Below the pieces are notes generated by a model. The model worked only from the letters and a program-made list of their open reading frames with translations. It made no database searches and was not told the DNA's origin. Both the position numbers and the translations under genes were made by a program. A DNA stretch of 64,000 nt from CAYTPI01 sp964439625 (GTDB lineage Bacteria; Chloroflexota; Anaerolineae; Aggregatilineales; UBA3940): assembly GCA_964439625.1 (NCBI GenBank), contig CAYTPI010000006.1, forward strand, positions 62,001-126,000. Reading direction: 5' to 3'. Below, in pieces: positions 26,472-35,552 of the stretch. The first letter of the stretch is position 1. Each line of letters starts with the position of its first letter.

Positions 26472-27401
26472 ATGCTACGCCACCTTTTACATCTACATGA
26501 CTTTACACCCAATGACCTAGTATACCTGTTGGACTTAGCTGATTATCTTAAAGCGCATCCAGAGGCAGTGCCCGGGCGCTTGCAGGGGAAATCCCTGTTG
26601 ATGCTGTTTGAGAAGAACTCGACTCGAACTCATCTTTCTTTTGAAGTGGGGATGAAGCAGCTTGGCGGTAACACTGTTTATACACGCCGTGAATATACTA
26701 ATTTCAATATTACGGATGTGTGGGATGAAACACGGGTAATCTCCAGTTATGTTGACTTGATCCTCGCGCGGGTACGTAAACACGAAGACTTAGTCGAAAT
26801 GGCTGACGCATCCAAAGTCCCCGTGATCAACGGTTGTGATGATCGCTTCCATCCAACGCAGGCCCTCGCCGATATCATGACGATCCGAGAGGTGCTTGGT
26901 ACGTTAGATAAAGTGCGCGTTGTATACCTTGGAATAGGGAATAACGTCAGTAATTCATTGGCGCAAGCGACTTTATTAGCGGGTGGTACTTTTACGTTAT
27001 GTGCGCCACAGATTGACCCAGCCGCATTTGATAAGCAGATCTATGCGAAGTGGACGCAAAATAACAATTACAGCACGAATAACAAGCCGGAGTTTGCGGT
27101 TCGCCAAGCCGATGTGCTTTATACTGACACATGGATCAACATGGAATTCTTTGAAGACCCGGCCTACGAATCTGATCGTCAGAGACGCATCAAGATGATG
27201 CGCCCGTATCAGTTAAATGAAGATGTGCTGGAGATGACGAGTAAAGACGATACATTGATTATGCATTGTATGCCGGTGCATAAAGGGTATGAAGTCAATG
27301 ATACGATTGTCTATCATGATAATTCCGTGGTTTTTCAGCAAGCTGAGAACCGATTATATGTACAACAAGCTTTGATGCTCTGGTTGTTGGATGCAGTATA
27401 A
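26472..27401 (+). CDS. Ornithine-carbamoyltransferase-family protein, divergent active site
   Basis: 309 residues. Carbamoyl-phosphate domain: FEKNSTRTHLSFEVGMKQLGG, where the canonical STRTR has His instead of the last Arg; HPTQALADIMTI is intact. Ornithine domain: IMHCMPVHKGYEVND in place of HCLPAHRG, and QQAENRLYVQQALM at the end. The usual Gln-x-GRGE segment is replaced by RREYTNFNITD. The family makes citrulline from ornithine and carbamoyl phosphate. The changes suggest either a variant OTCase or a paralogue for another amine. No other arg genes are adjacent; the following lipoprotein gene overlaps by 11 nt. Confidence 0.8.
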   Translation: MLRHLLHLHDFTPNDLVYLLDLADYLKAHPEAVPGRLQGKSLLMLFEKNSTRTHLSFEVGMKQLGGNTVYTRREYTNFNITDVWDETRVISSYVDLILARVRKHEDLVEMADASKVPVINGCDDRFHPTQALADIMTIREVLGTLDKVRVVYLGIGNNVSNSLAQATLLAGGTFTLCAPQIDPAAFDKQIYAKWTQNNNYSTNNKPEFAVRQADVLYTDTWINMEFFEDPAYESDRQRRIKMMRPYQLNEDVLEMTSKDDTLIMHCMPVHKGYEVNDTIVYHDNSVVFQQAENRLYVQQALMLWLLDAV

Positions 27402-29154
27402 GGCATCACGAATAGGGTTGTTGGTACTCCTAGGCTTCTTAAGTCTGTTAGGCGCTTGCCAACCAGAACCTGAACCAACTGAGACGGTTACATTGATAAT
27501 CGATGGTGACTCGCGGGAAGTCGTGATCAACCAGCAAACGTCTGTCAATGACATTATTCGCAGTGAAAGCCTCGACTTGAGCCCACTCGACCGCGTCAAC
27601 CCGCCAGGGTTTAGCCCCATTGAGGATGGATTGGTGATTACTGTCGTGCGGGTTGAGGAAGAAACAATAGTGGTTGAAGAACCGATTCCGTTCCAGAGCC
27701 TAACGCAAACAAGTGACGGCCTAACAGACGGGGAGTCGCGCTTGTTACAGTCTGGGGCTAACGGGATGGCAGAAGTCACATACCGCATTTTGTATGAAAA
27801 TAGCGAAGAGGTGTCGCGGACAGAATTGCGCCGAATAGAAATCTCTCCGGCGCGTGATGAAGTTATTCTAGTGGGCAGTGAGGTTGACTTAGCAACTGTT
27901 ACAGTTGAGGGGCGGCTCTTTTACATGACGGGCGGCAACATCTGGGTCGTTGAGCAAAACAGTGCGAATCGCCGTCCTTTAACCATTGATGGCGGCTTGA
28001 CTCAAGCGCGTATTTTTGAGGTCAATGAGACGGGCGAGCGTATCTTATTTAGCCGCCCAACCTTGACAGAGATGGATGTTACGCTTGGTACTGAAGAGTC
28101 ACCGTCGTTGAGCGAGGGTGAACCGACGGGCGAAGCATCCATAAACGCTGGGACAGCCCCAGCGTTTAACCGGTTGTGGGTCATCTTTGATACGACCGAA
28201 GCAGAGATTCAACCGGTGCCATTGAACTTAGAGAACATTCTCGATGCTGAGTGGGTACCCGGCTCGCAGGCGAGTATCGTCTACTCAACAGCCGAGCCAC
28301 GCTCTGGCTTCCCCGGGTGGCAAGCCAATAATGATCTATGGTTAGCACAAGTCACCGAAGATGGACGCGTTGTTAACCGGGTTGAACTGTTGGCGCCTTC
28401 CTCTGGTGGCGTCTACGGATGGTTTGGTACGCGCTTTGCTCTTTCACCAGATGGTACACAGATCGCATGGGCCCAACCTGATGCAGCCGGGGTCTTGCAG
28501 ATTGTTCCGTCGGAGATAAATGAAGATAATAATGAGACCGTCCCCACACCCACGCCTGCCGCCCCAGACCGAACAATCACAGATAGCTTTTCATTAGAGG
28601 TTGGTTCGTACGCACGCCAAACGTTGCTCAGTTTTTCTCCTTTCAATCCCTTTGACTTTGTTTGGTTACCAGCGCTTGATTGGTCGAAGGATAGTCAAGC
28701 TTTGGCTGTCATTACACATGGCCCCCCATTAGGTAACGAGGCAGAAGAGGACAGCCCGGTTTTTAACCTAACGGCGTTCATCGTAAACGGGCAGTACTCC
28801 GTTGATCTTGTGGAACGGGCTGGTATGTGGGCTGCACCACAGTATGCGCCAGCAAATTATGAAGGGGAGCCGCTACCGCAGCGGTTAGCCTACCTACAAG
28901 CAATTGAACCTTTAAATAGTGTTGTCAGTGAATACCAATTAGTAATTATTGACCGCGATGGCAGTAACCCACAGCGCATCTTTCCAGAAGAGAACACCCC
29001 AGGTTTAGAACCTCAGACGTTTGCATGGTCTGCTGATGGCGAGCAGCTTGCGATTATTTACCAAAGCGATTTGTATATTATTGATGCCATCACCGGTTTG
29101 GCGCAGCGCTTAACGGGTGATGGCCAAAGTAGTAATCCACGCTGGGTACCCTAG
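27391..29154 (+). CDS. Lipoprotein with DUF348/G5-like and TolB-like propeller domains
   Basis: 587 residues. A lipoprotein signal is clear (GLLVLLGFLSLLGACQ, Cys23). Residues 30-85 look like a DUF348 ubiquitin-like module (VTLIIDGDSREVVINQQTSV), followed by a G5-like region (about 90-155, EETIVVEEPIPFQS, VEVDL). The rest (160-587) holds WD40-like PD40/TolB strands: FYMTGGNIWVVEQ, FALSPDGTQIAWAQP, LDWSKDSQALAVI, FAWSADGEQLAIIY and SSNPRWVP. G5 modules are linked to cell-wall glycan binding and TolB propellers to protein contacts; no catalytic residues are seen. It overlaps the transcarbamoylase gene and is followed 3 nt later by the glycosidase/ligase fusion. Confidence 0.8.
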   Translation: MQYKASRIGLLVLLGFLSLLGACQPEPEPTETVTLIIDGDSREVVINQQTSVNDIIRSESLDLSPLDRVNPPGFSPIEDGLVITVVRVEEETIVVEEPIPFQSLTQTSDGLTDGESRLLQSGANGMAEVTYRILYENSEEVSRTELRRIEISPARDEVILVGSEVDLATVTVEGRLFYMTGGNIWVVEQNSANRRPLTIDGGLTQARIFEVNETGERILFSRPTLTEMDVTLGTEESPSLSEGEPTGEASINAGTAPAFNRLWVIFDTTEAEIQPVPLNLENILDAEWVPGSQASIVYSTAEPRSGFPGWQANNDLWLAQVTEDGRVVNRVELLAPSSGGVYGWFGTRFALSPDGTQIAWAQPDAAGVLQIVPSEINEDNNETVPTPTPAAPDRTITDSFSLEVGSYARQTLLSFSPFNPFDFVWLPALDWSKDSQALAVITHGPPLGNEAEEDSPVFNLTAFIVNGQYSVDLVERAGMWAAPQYAPANYEGEPLPQRLAYLQAIEPLNSVVSEYQLVIIDRDGSNPQRIFPEENTPGLEPQTFAWSADGEQLAIIYQSDLYIIDAITGLAQRLTGDGQSSNPRWVP

Positions 29155-29157
29155 TCT

Positions 29158-32100
29158 ATGAAGCGAAACACAAGAATATCTGTCGGATTGCTGGCTCTGG
29201 GCCTGTTAAGTGTGCTCGCGTGTGCTGCTTTATTGAGCCAGCGGCGCACCGAGACGCGAGGCATTGTTGATGGACTTCCCCCATATACACTTGATCCCCG
29301 CCCACAAGGGGTTGGCGTGAATGTTGAGCTAACACAGTACGACTCCGAAGAACTTGAAAACAATCTGCGTTTGATTACGGATGTTGGGTTCCGTTGGGTA
29401 CGTCAGCCACTTTTATGGTCGGAGATTGAAGCTGTTGAGGGTGAGTACGATTGGTCAGCGTATGATCTAATCGTGGAAGAGACTGTAGCACATGATTTGA
29501 ACCTTGTAGCTGTTTTGTGGCAGTCGCCAGAATGGGCAGCGGATAGTGTTACTGGTGCACCAGATGACTTGGCAGCTTTTGGTGATTTCGCGCAAGCTGT
29601 TGCAGAGCGCTACGGTGATCAAATAGATGTGTACCAAATTTGGGATGAACCGAATCTCGCCAGTGGTTGGGGCGGTACGGCTGCCAGTGCAATTGAATAT
29701 GGTGCCATGTTAGATGCAGTTTACGACAAACTGCACGATAGTGACCCTGATGCGTATGTTTTGGCGGCAGGGTTGGCACCTACAACCGAGACGGGCCCGA
29801 ATAACCTCAGTGATGTGTTGTATTTACAAGCGCTATACGAAAACGAGATTGATGCGTTGTTTGATGGTGTGGCAGGGAAGCCTTATGGGTTTGATAGTGG
29901 GCCAGAAAACCGGCAAGTTGACGCCAACCTAACAAACTTTAGCCGAATGGTGCTGCTGCGTGAGAAAATGATCGCGGGGGGGGACGGTGCATCGCTGTTG
30001 TGGGCCAGCCACTTTGGTTGGAATGCGCTACCAGTAGGCTGGGATGGTGACCCTTCCGTGTGGGGGGCGACTTCCGCAGAGGGGCAAGCCGCACAGACGA
30101 TTGCCGCCTATCAGCGAGCATTGATAGAGTGGCCTTGGGCTGGCGTACTGTTCGTTGAGACGTGGCAGCCTGACGCAGAGCCCACATCTAACCGGTGGGG
30201 TTTCGCGTTGCGTTCGCAGGCAGGCGAACTCAGTGAAACCGCGCACGCCATCCGCGCTGAAGCAAGCACCTTCAACGAAGCACTATGGCCTGGAGTCTAT
30301 GCGGCGCAGACGGCGGCGATCAGTTACAGCCTGGACTGGGAATTTGGCGAACTTGGTGCCGACGTGATCGAAGGTGGCGACAGCACGATTACTGTGCCAT
30401 TTCAGGGAGATGTGCTGGGGGTTATCGCGCGTCGAGACAACTATCGCGCGTATTTATACGTCGAGACAGATGGCACCCCGTCGGATAGACTGCCGCAAAA
30501 CGCTGATGGTGCCTACCTCGTCCTCACTTCACCGGATTACCAACCACGCATTGAAACGCTTGCGATTGCAAGCGGCAGCATGGAAGCTGTAACGACCGCC
30601 AACATCACCGCGGAGCGCGGTTGGGATCAGTGGGCGATTGCGGGCTTTTCAGTTGGGTACGACTTGGATACTCGGCTACTTGACCTGTTGATTGGCTTGA
30701 CTGCGGTTATGACTGTTGGTTCATTTGGTGGGTTGCTGTGGTTTGGACGCAGTTTGCTTTTGAGTGACTGGGTACAAATTTTGTACTACCGGCTTGGTCA
30801 GGGTGTACATTTGAGTTTGTCGATTATAGCATCGCTCGCTGTTTGGGTTGGTGCTGCGCTAACGTGGGGAGGCTTATTACCCACCCTACTGCGCCGCTTC
30901 GGTGATGGTGCGCCTTTAATCCTAACGGCTCTGACGGCAGGCGTCTTTTACTTTTCGCCTTGGCTGGTGCTGACACTCATAGCATTGATTGTGTTATTCG
31001 TGTTGATCTACATCAAGCCTAGCACGGGTGTTGCTTTGATGCTGTTTTTTGCGCCGTACTATTTGCTGCCGCGCCCTTTATTTGAACGCGCCTTCAGCTG
31101 GGTTGAAATTATCAGCCTGCTAACGTTAGCAGCTTGGGGATTAACAATCATTGTGGCATGGCGGGGGGAAGGGTGGCCTTCGCTCAGGGATGTTTGGCAG
31201 TCGATGACGACGCTGGATAAGGCAATCGGATTGTTTATGCTGGTTGCTGTTATTTCAATCAGTTGGGCAGGGTTGACCGGAGTCGCTTTAACGGAGCTCC
31301 GGCAGATGGTGATCGAGCCATTTGTTGTCTATTTGGTGTTGCGGACGTTGCCGTTCACTGAACAAGAGCGCTGGCGTATTGTTGACTTGTTAATTTTAAC
31401 GGGCGTCATTGTTTCGATTATTGGGTTCTACCAGGCAGCGACCGGAATTGATGTCATTACGGCAGAGGTAAGCTCTAGGCGATTTCGGAGCGTGTTCGGA
31501 ACTCCCAATAATGCGGCGTTATTTCTCGGGCGCTTGATCCCCCTTGCCGCGGCAATCACCTTGGTGGGTGGGCATAAGAAGCGACGTGTGGCCTACGGTA
31601 CAGCAGCAGTGATTATGTTGGGGGCTACTGCGTTGACGCTCTCTCGTGGGGCTATTCTACTAGCGCTGCCTGCAGGCGTTGGGGTTGTGTTGATCTTTTG
31701 GTTGGGGCGCACAGGTATAGGTCTGGTGCTGGTTGGGATCATATTAGAAGGCCTGGCATTGATTCCCCTTTCTCGTATGCCGCGTTTTGCTGCCCTATTG
31801 GATTTCGACAGCGAGACCAGCACCAATCTGTTTCGAGTTCAATTATGGCAAAGTACCTTCAAGATGCTACGTGACCATCCTATTACAGGGGTGGGACTTG
31901 ATCAGTTTTTGTATGAATACCGAGGTTACTACATCTTGCCGGAGGCGTGGCGTCAACCAGACTTGAGCCAACCACACAACCTGCTGCTGAATTATTGGGT
32001 TCGGCTGGGGATTGTCGGCTTAATTGCTGGCATCTGGATACAGGTTGCCTTCTGGCAGATGGGGTATCGACTGCAGAAGGCTTTACATGGTGATGCTCGT

Positions 32101-32298
32101 GTCGCGAAGCGCGCCTTAGTGATTGGCTTAATGGGTTGTATGGCCGCGTTTCTGGCCCATGGGTTGGTTGATGCCACCCATTTTGTCATTGACTTGGCGT
32201 ATATTTACTTTATGACTCTTGGTCTGATGCACCAGCTTAATGCCGACATCATTACAGACTATTCTTCGGAATCAGCCTCCTCGTCAGAAAGTGATTGA
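29158..32298 (+). CDS. Clan-A glycoside-hydrolase-like domain fused to an O-antigen ligase/polymerase domain
   Basis: 1046 residues. After a signal anchor (ISVGLLALGLLSVLACAALL) residues 45-375 form a TIM-barrel glycosidase: FRWVRQPLLWSEIE, YQIWDEPNLASGW with the likely acid/base Glu164 and VLFVETWQP with a candidate nucleophile Glu334. Residues 380-500 are a beta domain. Residues 515-1030 hold about twelve transmembrane helices with Wzy/WaaL features: SRGAILLALPAG, LWQSTFKMLRDHPITGVGLDQF and QPHNLLLNYWVRLGIVGLI. The second part would join or polymerise surface glycans; the first may trim or bind the same glycan. Its 3' end overlaps the kinase gene on the other strand by 40 nt. Confidence 0.85.
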   Translation: MKRNTRISVGLLALGLLSVLACAALLSQRRTETRGIVDGLPPYTLDPRPQGVGVNVELTQYDSEELENNLRLITDVGFRWVRQPLLWSEIEAVEGEYDWSAYDLIVEETVAHDLNLVAVLWQSPEWAADSVTGAPDDLAAFGDFAQAVAERYGDQIDVYQIWDEPNLASGWGGTAASAIEYGAMLDAVYDKLHDSDPDAYVLAAGLAPTTETGPNNLSDVLYLQALYENEIDALFDGVAGKPYGFDSGPENRQVDANLTNFSRMVLLREKMIAGGDGASLLWASHFGWNALPVGWDGDPSVWGATSAEGQAAQTIAAYQRALIEWPWAGVLFVETWQPDAEPTSNRWGFALRSQAGELSETAHAIRAEASTFNEALWPGVYAAQTAAISYSLDWEFGELGADVIEGGDSTITVPFQGDVLGVIARRDNYRAYLYVETDGTPSDRLPQNADGAYLVLTSPDYQPRIETLAIASGSMEAVTTANITAERGWDQWAIAGFSVGYDLDTRLLDLLIGLTAVMTVGSFGGLLWFGRSLLLSDWVQILYYRLGQGVHLSLSIIASLAVWVGAALTWGGLLPTLLRRFGDGAPLILTALTAGVFYFSPWLVLTLIALIVLFVLIYIKPSTGVALMLFFAPYYLLPRPLFERAFSWVEIISLLTLAAWGLTIIVAWRGEGWPSLRDVWQSMTTLDKAIGLFMLVAVISISWAGLTGVALTELRQMVIEPFVVYLVLRTLPFTEQERWRIVDLLILTGVIVSIIGFYQAATGIDVITAEVSSRRFRSVFGTPNNAALFLGRLIPLAAAITLVGGHKKRRVAYGTAAVIMLGATALTLSRGAILLALPAGVGVVLIFWLGRTGIGLVLVGIILEGLALIPLSRMPRFAALLDFDSETSTNLFRVQLWQSTFKMLRDHPITGVGLDQFLYEYRGYYILPEAWRQPDLSQPHNLLLNYWVRLGIVGLIAGIWIQVAFWQMGYRLQKALHGDARVAKRALVIGLMGCMAAFLAHGLVDATHFVIDLAYIYFMTLGLMHQLNADIITDYSSESASSSESD

Positions 32299-34313
32299 AT
32301 TTCAACAGCGATGGATAAGTTGAGGTCTTCGGAGCGCTGAATGATAGAGTTAACGTCTTGCCCAACGGACTTTGCGAGCAGACCCGGTGCAAGCGTTTCT
32401 AATTCATCGAAGTCGTCGGTCTCAAGTGCGGAGAAAGCAATTTCACGCGCTTGACGTATCGTTTCGAGGGCATCGTCGATATCGTCCTGGATCGTTTCAA
32501 TGGCAGGTGCTTGTGCTGGGTCATTGACAGCGGCCCCATCGAGCGCATCTTTGAGTAAGAGTAGATACCCCTCTAGACCAAGGTCGTCGCCTGCATTTTC
32601 GGCAAGGCCCGACTCATCGTAGTCACCATAGTCATCACCCAGTATACCAGTCACAATGTTAATTATTTGCTCAGACTGTGTGCGGGTCGGTGGCAACAAC
32701 TGCGTACTGTAGGCATCCGCTGTAATTTCAAGATAGGTTTCGTATTGATCAGTTTGCGCATCCATACCGGCTAAGAGTGTAGCTTGAAAGGCTTGCCCAC
32801 GAATTGCACTAAGCTCGAATAATGAGCGGTAACGCTCTAAGACATCGTCGGACACGGAAGCCTGATATACTGGAACCGCAATGGCAGAATTGGAGTCATC
32901 CTCTGGCTCAACACTAATGATCAGAGCGTTATAGGTCAACAATGCAGTTTGTAGCCCATCATTATAGAGTGGGGCTGGGGCGTCATTGCCTTCTGTTAAT
33001 AACCCAATACTCGTTAGTTCACCGTCATCCTCACGAAGCCATCCTTCATATTGTGACCCCGCGGCTGCTGGTGGCAGGTCTATGATCTGGGCTGACGTTA
33101 CGTCGTCAGTGAAGGTGACTTGCCCCAAGACCGGAACCGACGTGGGAGTCGGTGGAATAGGAGTTGGTGTTGGGTCAGGCGTTTCCGTCGGCGTGGGCTG
33201 CGGCGTTTCAGTTGGCTCTTCAACAGCGGCTACGGCTGGCGCGTCTTCTTCTGGTTCAGCCTCAGGCGGAGAGAATGCGCCGGTTGCGACAAGAACCCCA
33301 ACAATGATGGCGATCAATGCGCCAATACCTACGCCAATTTGAACTGGCTTTAGGCCACGGCTGTTGGTAGCTGCAGCTACCTCGGTGGGTGCTGAAACGA
33401 ACACCGTTTTGCCATCAAACAAGGTGGTATCAGCGGGTAGGCCCATGGCATCGTTCAAGGCGAGTGCTAAATCTGTGGCTTTTTGGTAGCGTTCAGCCTG
33501 CTTTTTGGCCATTGCTTTATTAATGATTGGCTGGAGGTAGGCAAGGTGTTCTGGGAGCTGAGGAATGGGGTCCTGAACGTGCTTGAGCATAACGGACATC
33601 ATAGAAGCGTCAGGGTCATTTTCATAAGGAAGCTTGCCCGTTAGCATTTCAAAGAGCATGACACCCAATGAATAAATATCTGAGCGGGCATCCACGCTGA
33701 CACCCTGAATTTGTTCCGGACTCATGTAGGATGGTGTGCCGATAATAGCACCCGATGCAGTTTTCTGGGTGGAGTCGGTCATATGGGCGACACCAAAGTC
33801 CGTCAGGATTGGGTCGAGTGAGAGTGTTGCGGTGGTGCCAATATCAATGTCATCGTCGTCTTGGCGCAGCATGACATTCGCGGGTTTGACGTCACGGTGA
33901 ATGATGCCGCGCGAGTGTGCGTAGCTTAGGGCCGAAGCCATAGCAGTCATAATGCTGGCGGTGACTTTTTCCGGGAGCGGTTTGCCCTTGACACTCTCAT
34001 ATGCTTGCAAGAACTGCTTAAGCGACACGCCATTAAGGAGTTCCATCACAATGTAGGGACGGCCATCGACGAGGTCAAAGTCAAAGACTTGAACAATGTG
34101 AGGATGTCTAAGACCAGCGACGGCCTGCGCCTCTGCGATGAACCGAGACATCAGCCAATCGTCTTCGGTTAAATGAGAGTGGAGAATTTTGACGGCCACA
34201 TCGCGGTTGAGAGTGGCATGCGTACCGAGAAAAACCTCAGCCATATTACCCCGCCCAATACGCTCTTTTATTTCGACTTTCGAAAGAACGCGACCTACCC
34301 AATCAGATGCCAT
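32259..34313 (-). CDS. Membrane Ser/Thr protein kinase (PknB-like) with external domain
   Basis: 684 residues. Kinase domain 10-285: IGRGNMAEVFLG (P-loop), DVAVKIL, IIHRDVKPANVML (catalytic loop), LTDFGVAHM (DFG) and IGTPSYMSPEQIQG. A single transmembrane helix (about 325-347, VGIGALIAIIVGVLVATGAF) leads to a Pro/Thr stalk and an external domain with no PASTA repeats. The external part begins like anti-sigma RskA-type domains (SQYEGWLREDDGELTSIGLL) and ends in an acidic helical region. It should phosphorylate cytoplasmic targets in response to an outside signal. The gene is convergent with the glycosidase/ligase fusion. Confidence 0.9.
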   Translation of the reverse strand: MASDWVGRVLSKVEIKERIGRGNMAEVFLGTHATLNRDVAVKILHSHLTEDDWLMSRFIAEAQAVAGLRHPHIVQVFDFDLVDGRPYIVMELLNGVSLKQFLQAYESVKGKPLPEKVTASIMTAMASALSYAHSRGIIHRDVKPANVMLRQDDDDIDIGTTATLSLDPILTDFGVAHMTDSTQKTASGAIIGTPSYMSPEQIQGVSVDARSDIYSLGVMLFEMLTGKLPYENDPDASMMSVMLKHVQDPIPQLPEHLAYLQPIINKAMAKKQAERYQKATDLALALNDAMGLPADTTLFDGKTVFVSAPTEVAAATNSRGLKPVQIGVGIGALIAIIVGVLVATGAFSPPEAEPEEDAPAVAAVEEPTETPQPTPTETPDPTPTPIPPTPTSVPVLGQVTFTDDVTSAQIIDLPPAAAGSQYEGWLREDDGELTSIGLLTEGNDAPAPLYNDGLQTALLTYNALIISVEPEDDSNSAIAVPVYQASVSDDVLERYRSLFELSAIRGQAFQATLLAGMDAQTDQYETYLEITADAYSTQLLPPTRTQSEQIINIVTGILGDDYGDYDESGLAENAGDDLGLEGYLLLLKDALDGAAVNDPAQAPAIETIQDDIDDALETIRQAREIAFSALETDDFDELETLAPGLLAKSVGQDVNSIIQRSEDLNLSIAVEIQSLSDEEADSEE

Positions 34314-34601
34314 TGATCGATCCTTAATAGTCTTACGCTGGTCTAGTTAATTGTTTTCTGAAGACGTATATGTTTGCGATTATAGTGAAGATAAATATGT
34401 TTGCCGAACCAGACCAGATAGTAAGGTAACTAATGTTGGATATCATACGGATTTAGACACCGATGCTATTGTTAATGTAGCGAAGCAGCAGTAATGGCGT
34501 GCGTAATGAGGCATCAGCTACAATACTACGGGTGAAGGCAAACTCTACTTAAATGGCAATGTTAATCCTCGGCAATAATCGGACACAATTGGAGTAATCA
34601 C

Positions 34602-35543
34602 GTGCGTGTATTAATCACAGGGGGTGCAGGATTCCTGGGCTCACACTTATGCGACCGCTTCCTAAAAGAAGGGCACGCGGTGATTGCTGTTGACAACCTG
34701 CTGACAGGCTCAACGCGAAATATTGAACATCTGGCGGGAAATGACCAGTTTCGGTTTATTAAACATGATGTTACTAATTATATCTACGTCGAGGGCGACA
34801 TTGATATTGTGCTTCACTTTGCTTCACCTGCCAGCCCAGACGACTATCTCAATTACCCGATTCAAACACTAAAAGTCGGTTCGCTTGGAACGCACAATGC
34901 GCTTGGGTTGGCTAAAGCCAAGCGTGCTCGTTTTTTGCTGGCTTCCACATCGGAAATATACGGTGATCCGTTGGTGCACCCACAAGCAGAGAGTTACTTA
35001 GGGAATGTTGATACGATTGGCCCTCGCGGTGTATATGATGAAGCAAAGCGCTTCGCCGAGTCGCTGACAATGGCTTACTATCGCACACACGGTGTTGATA
35101 CGCGGATTGTGCGTATCTTTAATACATATGGGCCACGAATGCGTTTAGATGATGGGCGTGTTGTGCCAAACTTCATCGGGCAGGCCTTACGTGGTGAACC
35201 CCTGACGATTTACGGAGACGGTTCGCAGACACGCAGTTTCTGTTATTACGAGGATGAGATTGAGGGGTTGTACCGGTTAGTCATGTCGGACGAAAACTAC
35301 CCAGTGAACATTGGTAACCCGCACGAGATGAGTATTTTGATGCTGGCAGACTTGATCAACAAGTTGACGGATAACCCCGGTGGGCTGGTCTACCAAGAGG
35401 CGAAGCGCATCAAGGGTGATCCTCAGACCCGGCAGCCAGATATTACTCGAGCAAGGGAACTGTTAGGTTGGAAACCGAAATGGGATATCCGTGATGGGTT
35501 GGAAAAAACAATCGAGTACTTTCGAGATAAGGTCAATGTGTAA
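34602..35543 (+). CDS. NAD-dependent nucleotide-sugar epimerase/decarboxylase (UXS-like SDR)
   Basis: 313 residues, GTG start with GGAG 8 nt upstream. Extended SDR: ITGGAGFLGSHLCD (NAD binding), DIVLHFASPASPDDY, STSEIYGDPLVHPQ, and the catalytic Tyr/Lys in GVYDEAKRFAE. The IFNTYGPRM and YGDGSQTRSFCYYEDEIEG segments follow. The HFASPASPDDYL and SEIYGDP segments are those of UDP-glucuronate decarboxylases, which make UDP-xylose, though epimerases of the same group cannot be excluded. First gene of a polysaccharide operon with an O-antigen ligase, GtrA and a GT4. Confidence 0.88.
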   Translation: MRVLITGGAGFLGSHLCDRFLKEGHAVIAVDNLLTGSTRNIEHLAGNDQFRFIKHDVTNYIYVEGDIDIVLHFASPASPDDYLNYPIQTLKVGSLGTHNALGLAKAKRARFLLASTSEIYGDPLVHPQAESYLGNVDTIGPRGVYDEAKRFAESLTMAYYRTHGVDTRIVRIFNTYGPRMRLDDGRVVPNFIGQALRGEPLTIYGDGSQTRSFCYYEDEIEGLYRLVMSDENYPVNIGNPHEMSILMLADLINKLTDNPGGLVYQEAKRIKGDPQTRQPDITRARELLGWKPKWDIRDGLEKTIEYFRDKVNV

Positions 35544-35552
35544 ACACAGTTG

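Noticed and set aside
34368..34417. Direct repeat ATATGTTTGC (34368, 34395) and distant inverted repeat CTGGTCT/AGACCAG before the UXS-like gene
   Set aside because: Short, A/T-rich and unequal to any promoter or operator pattern; may be chance in a 288-nt gap.
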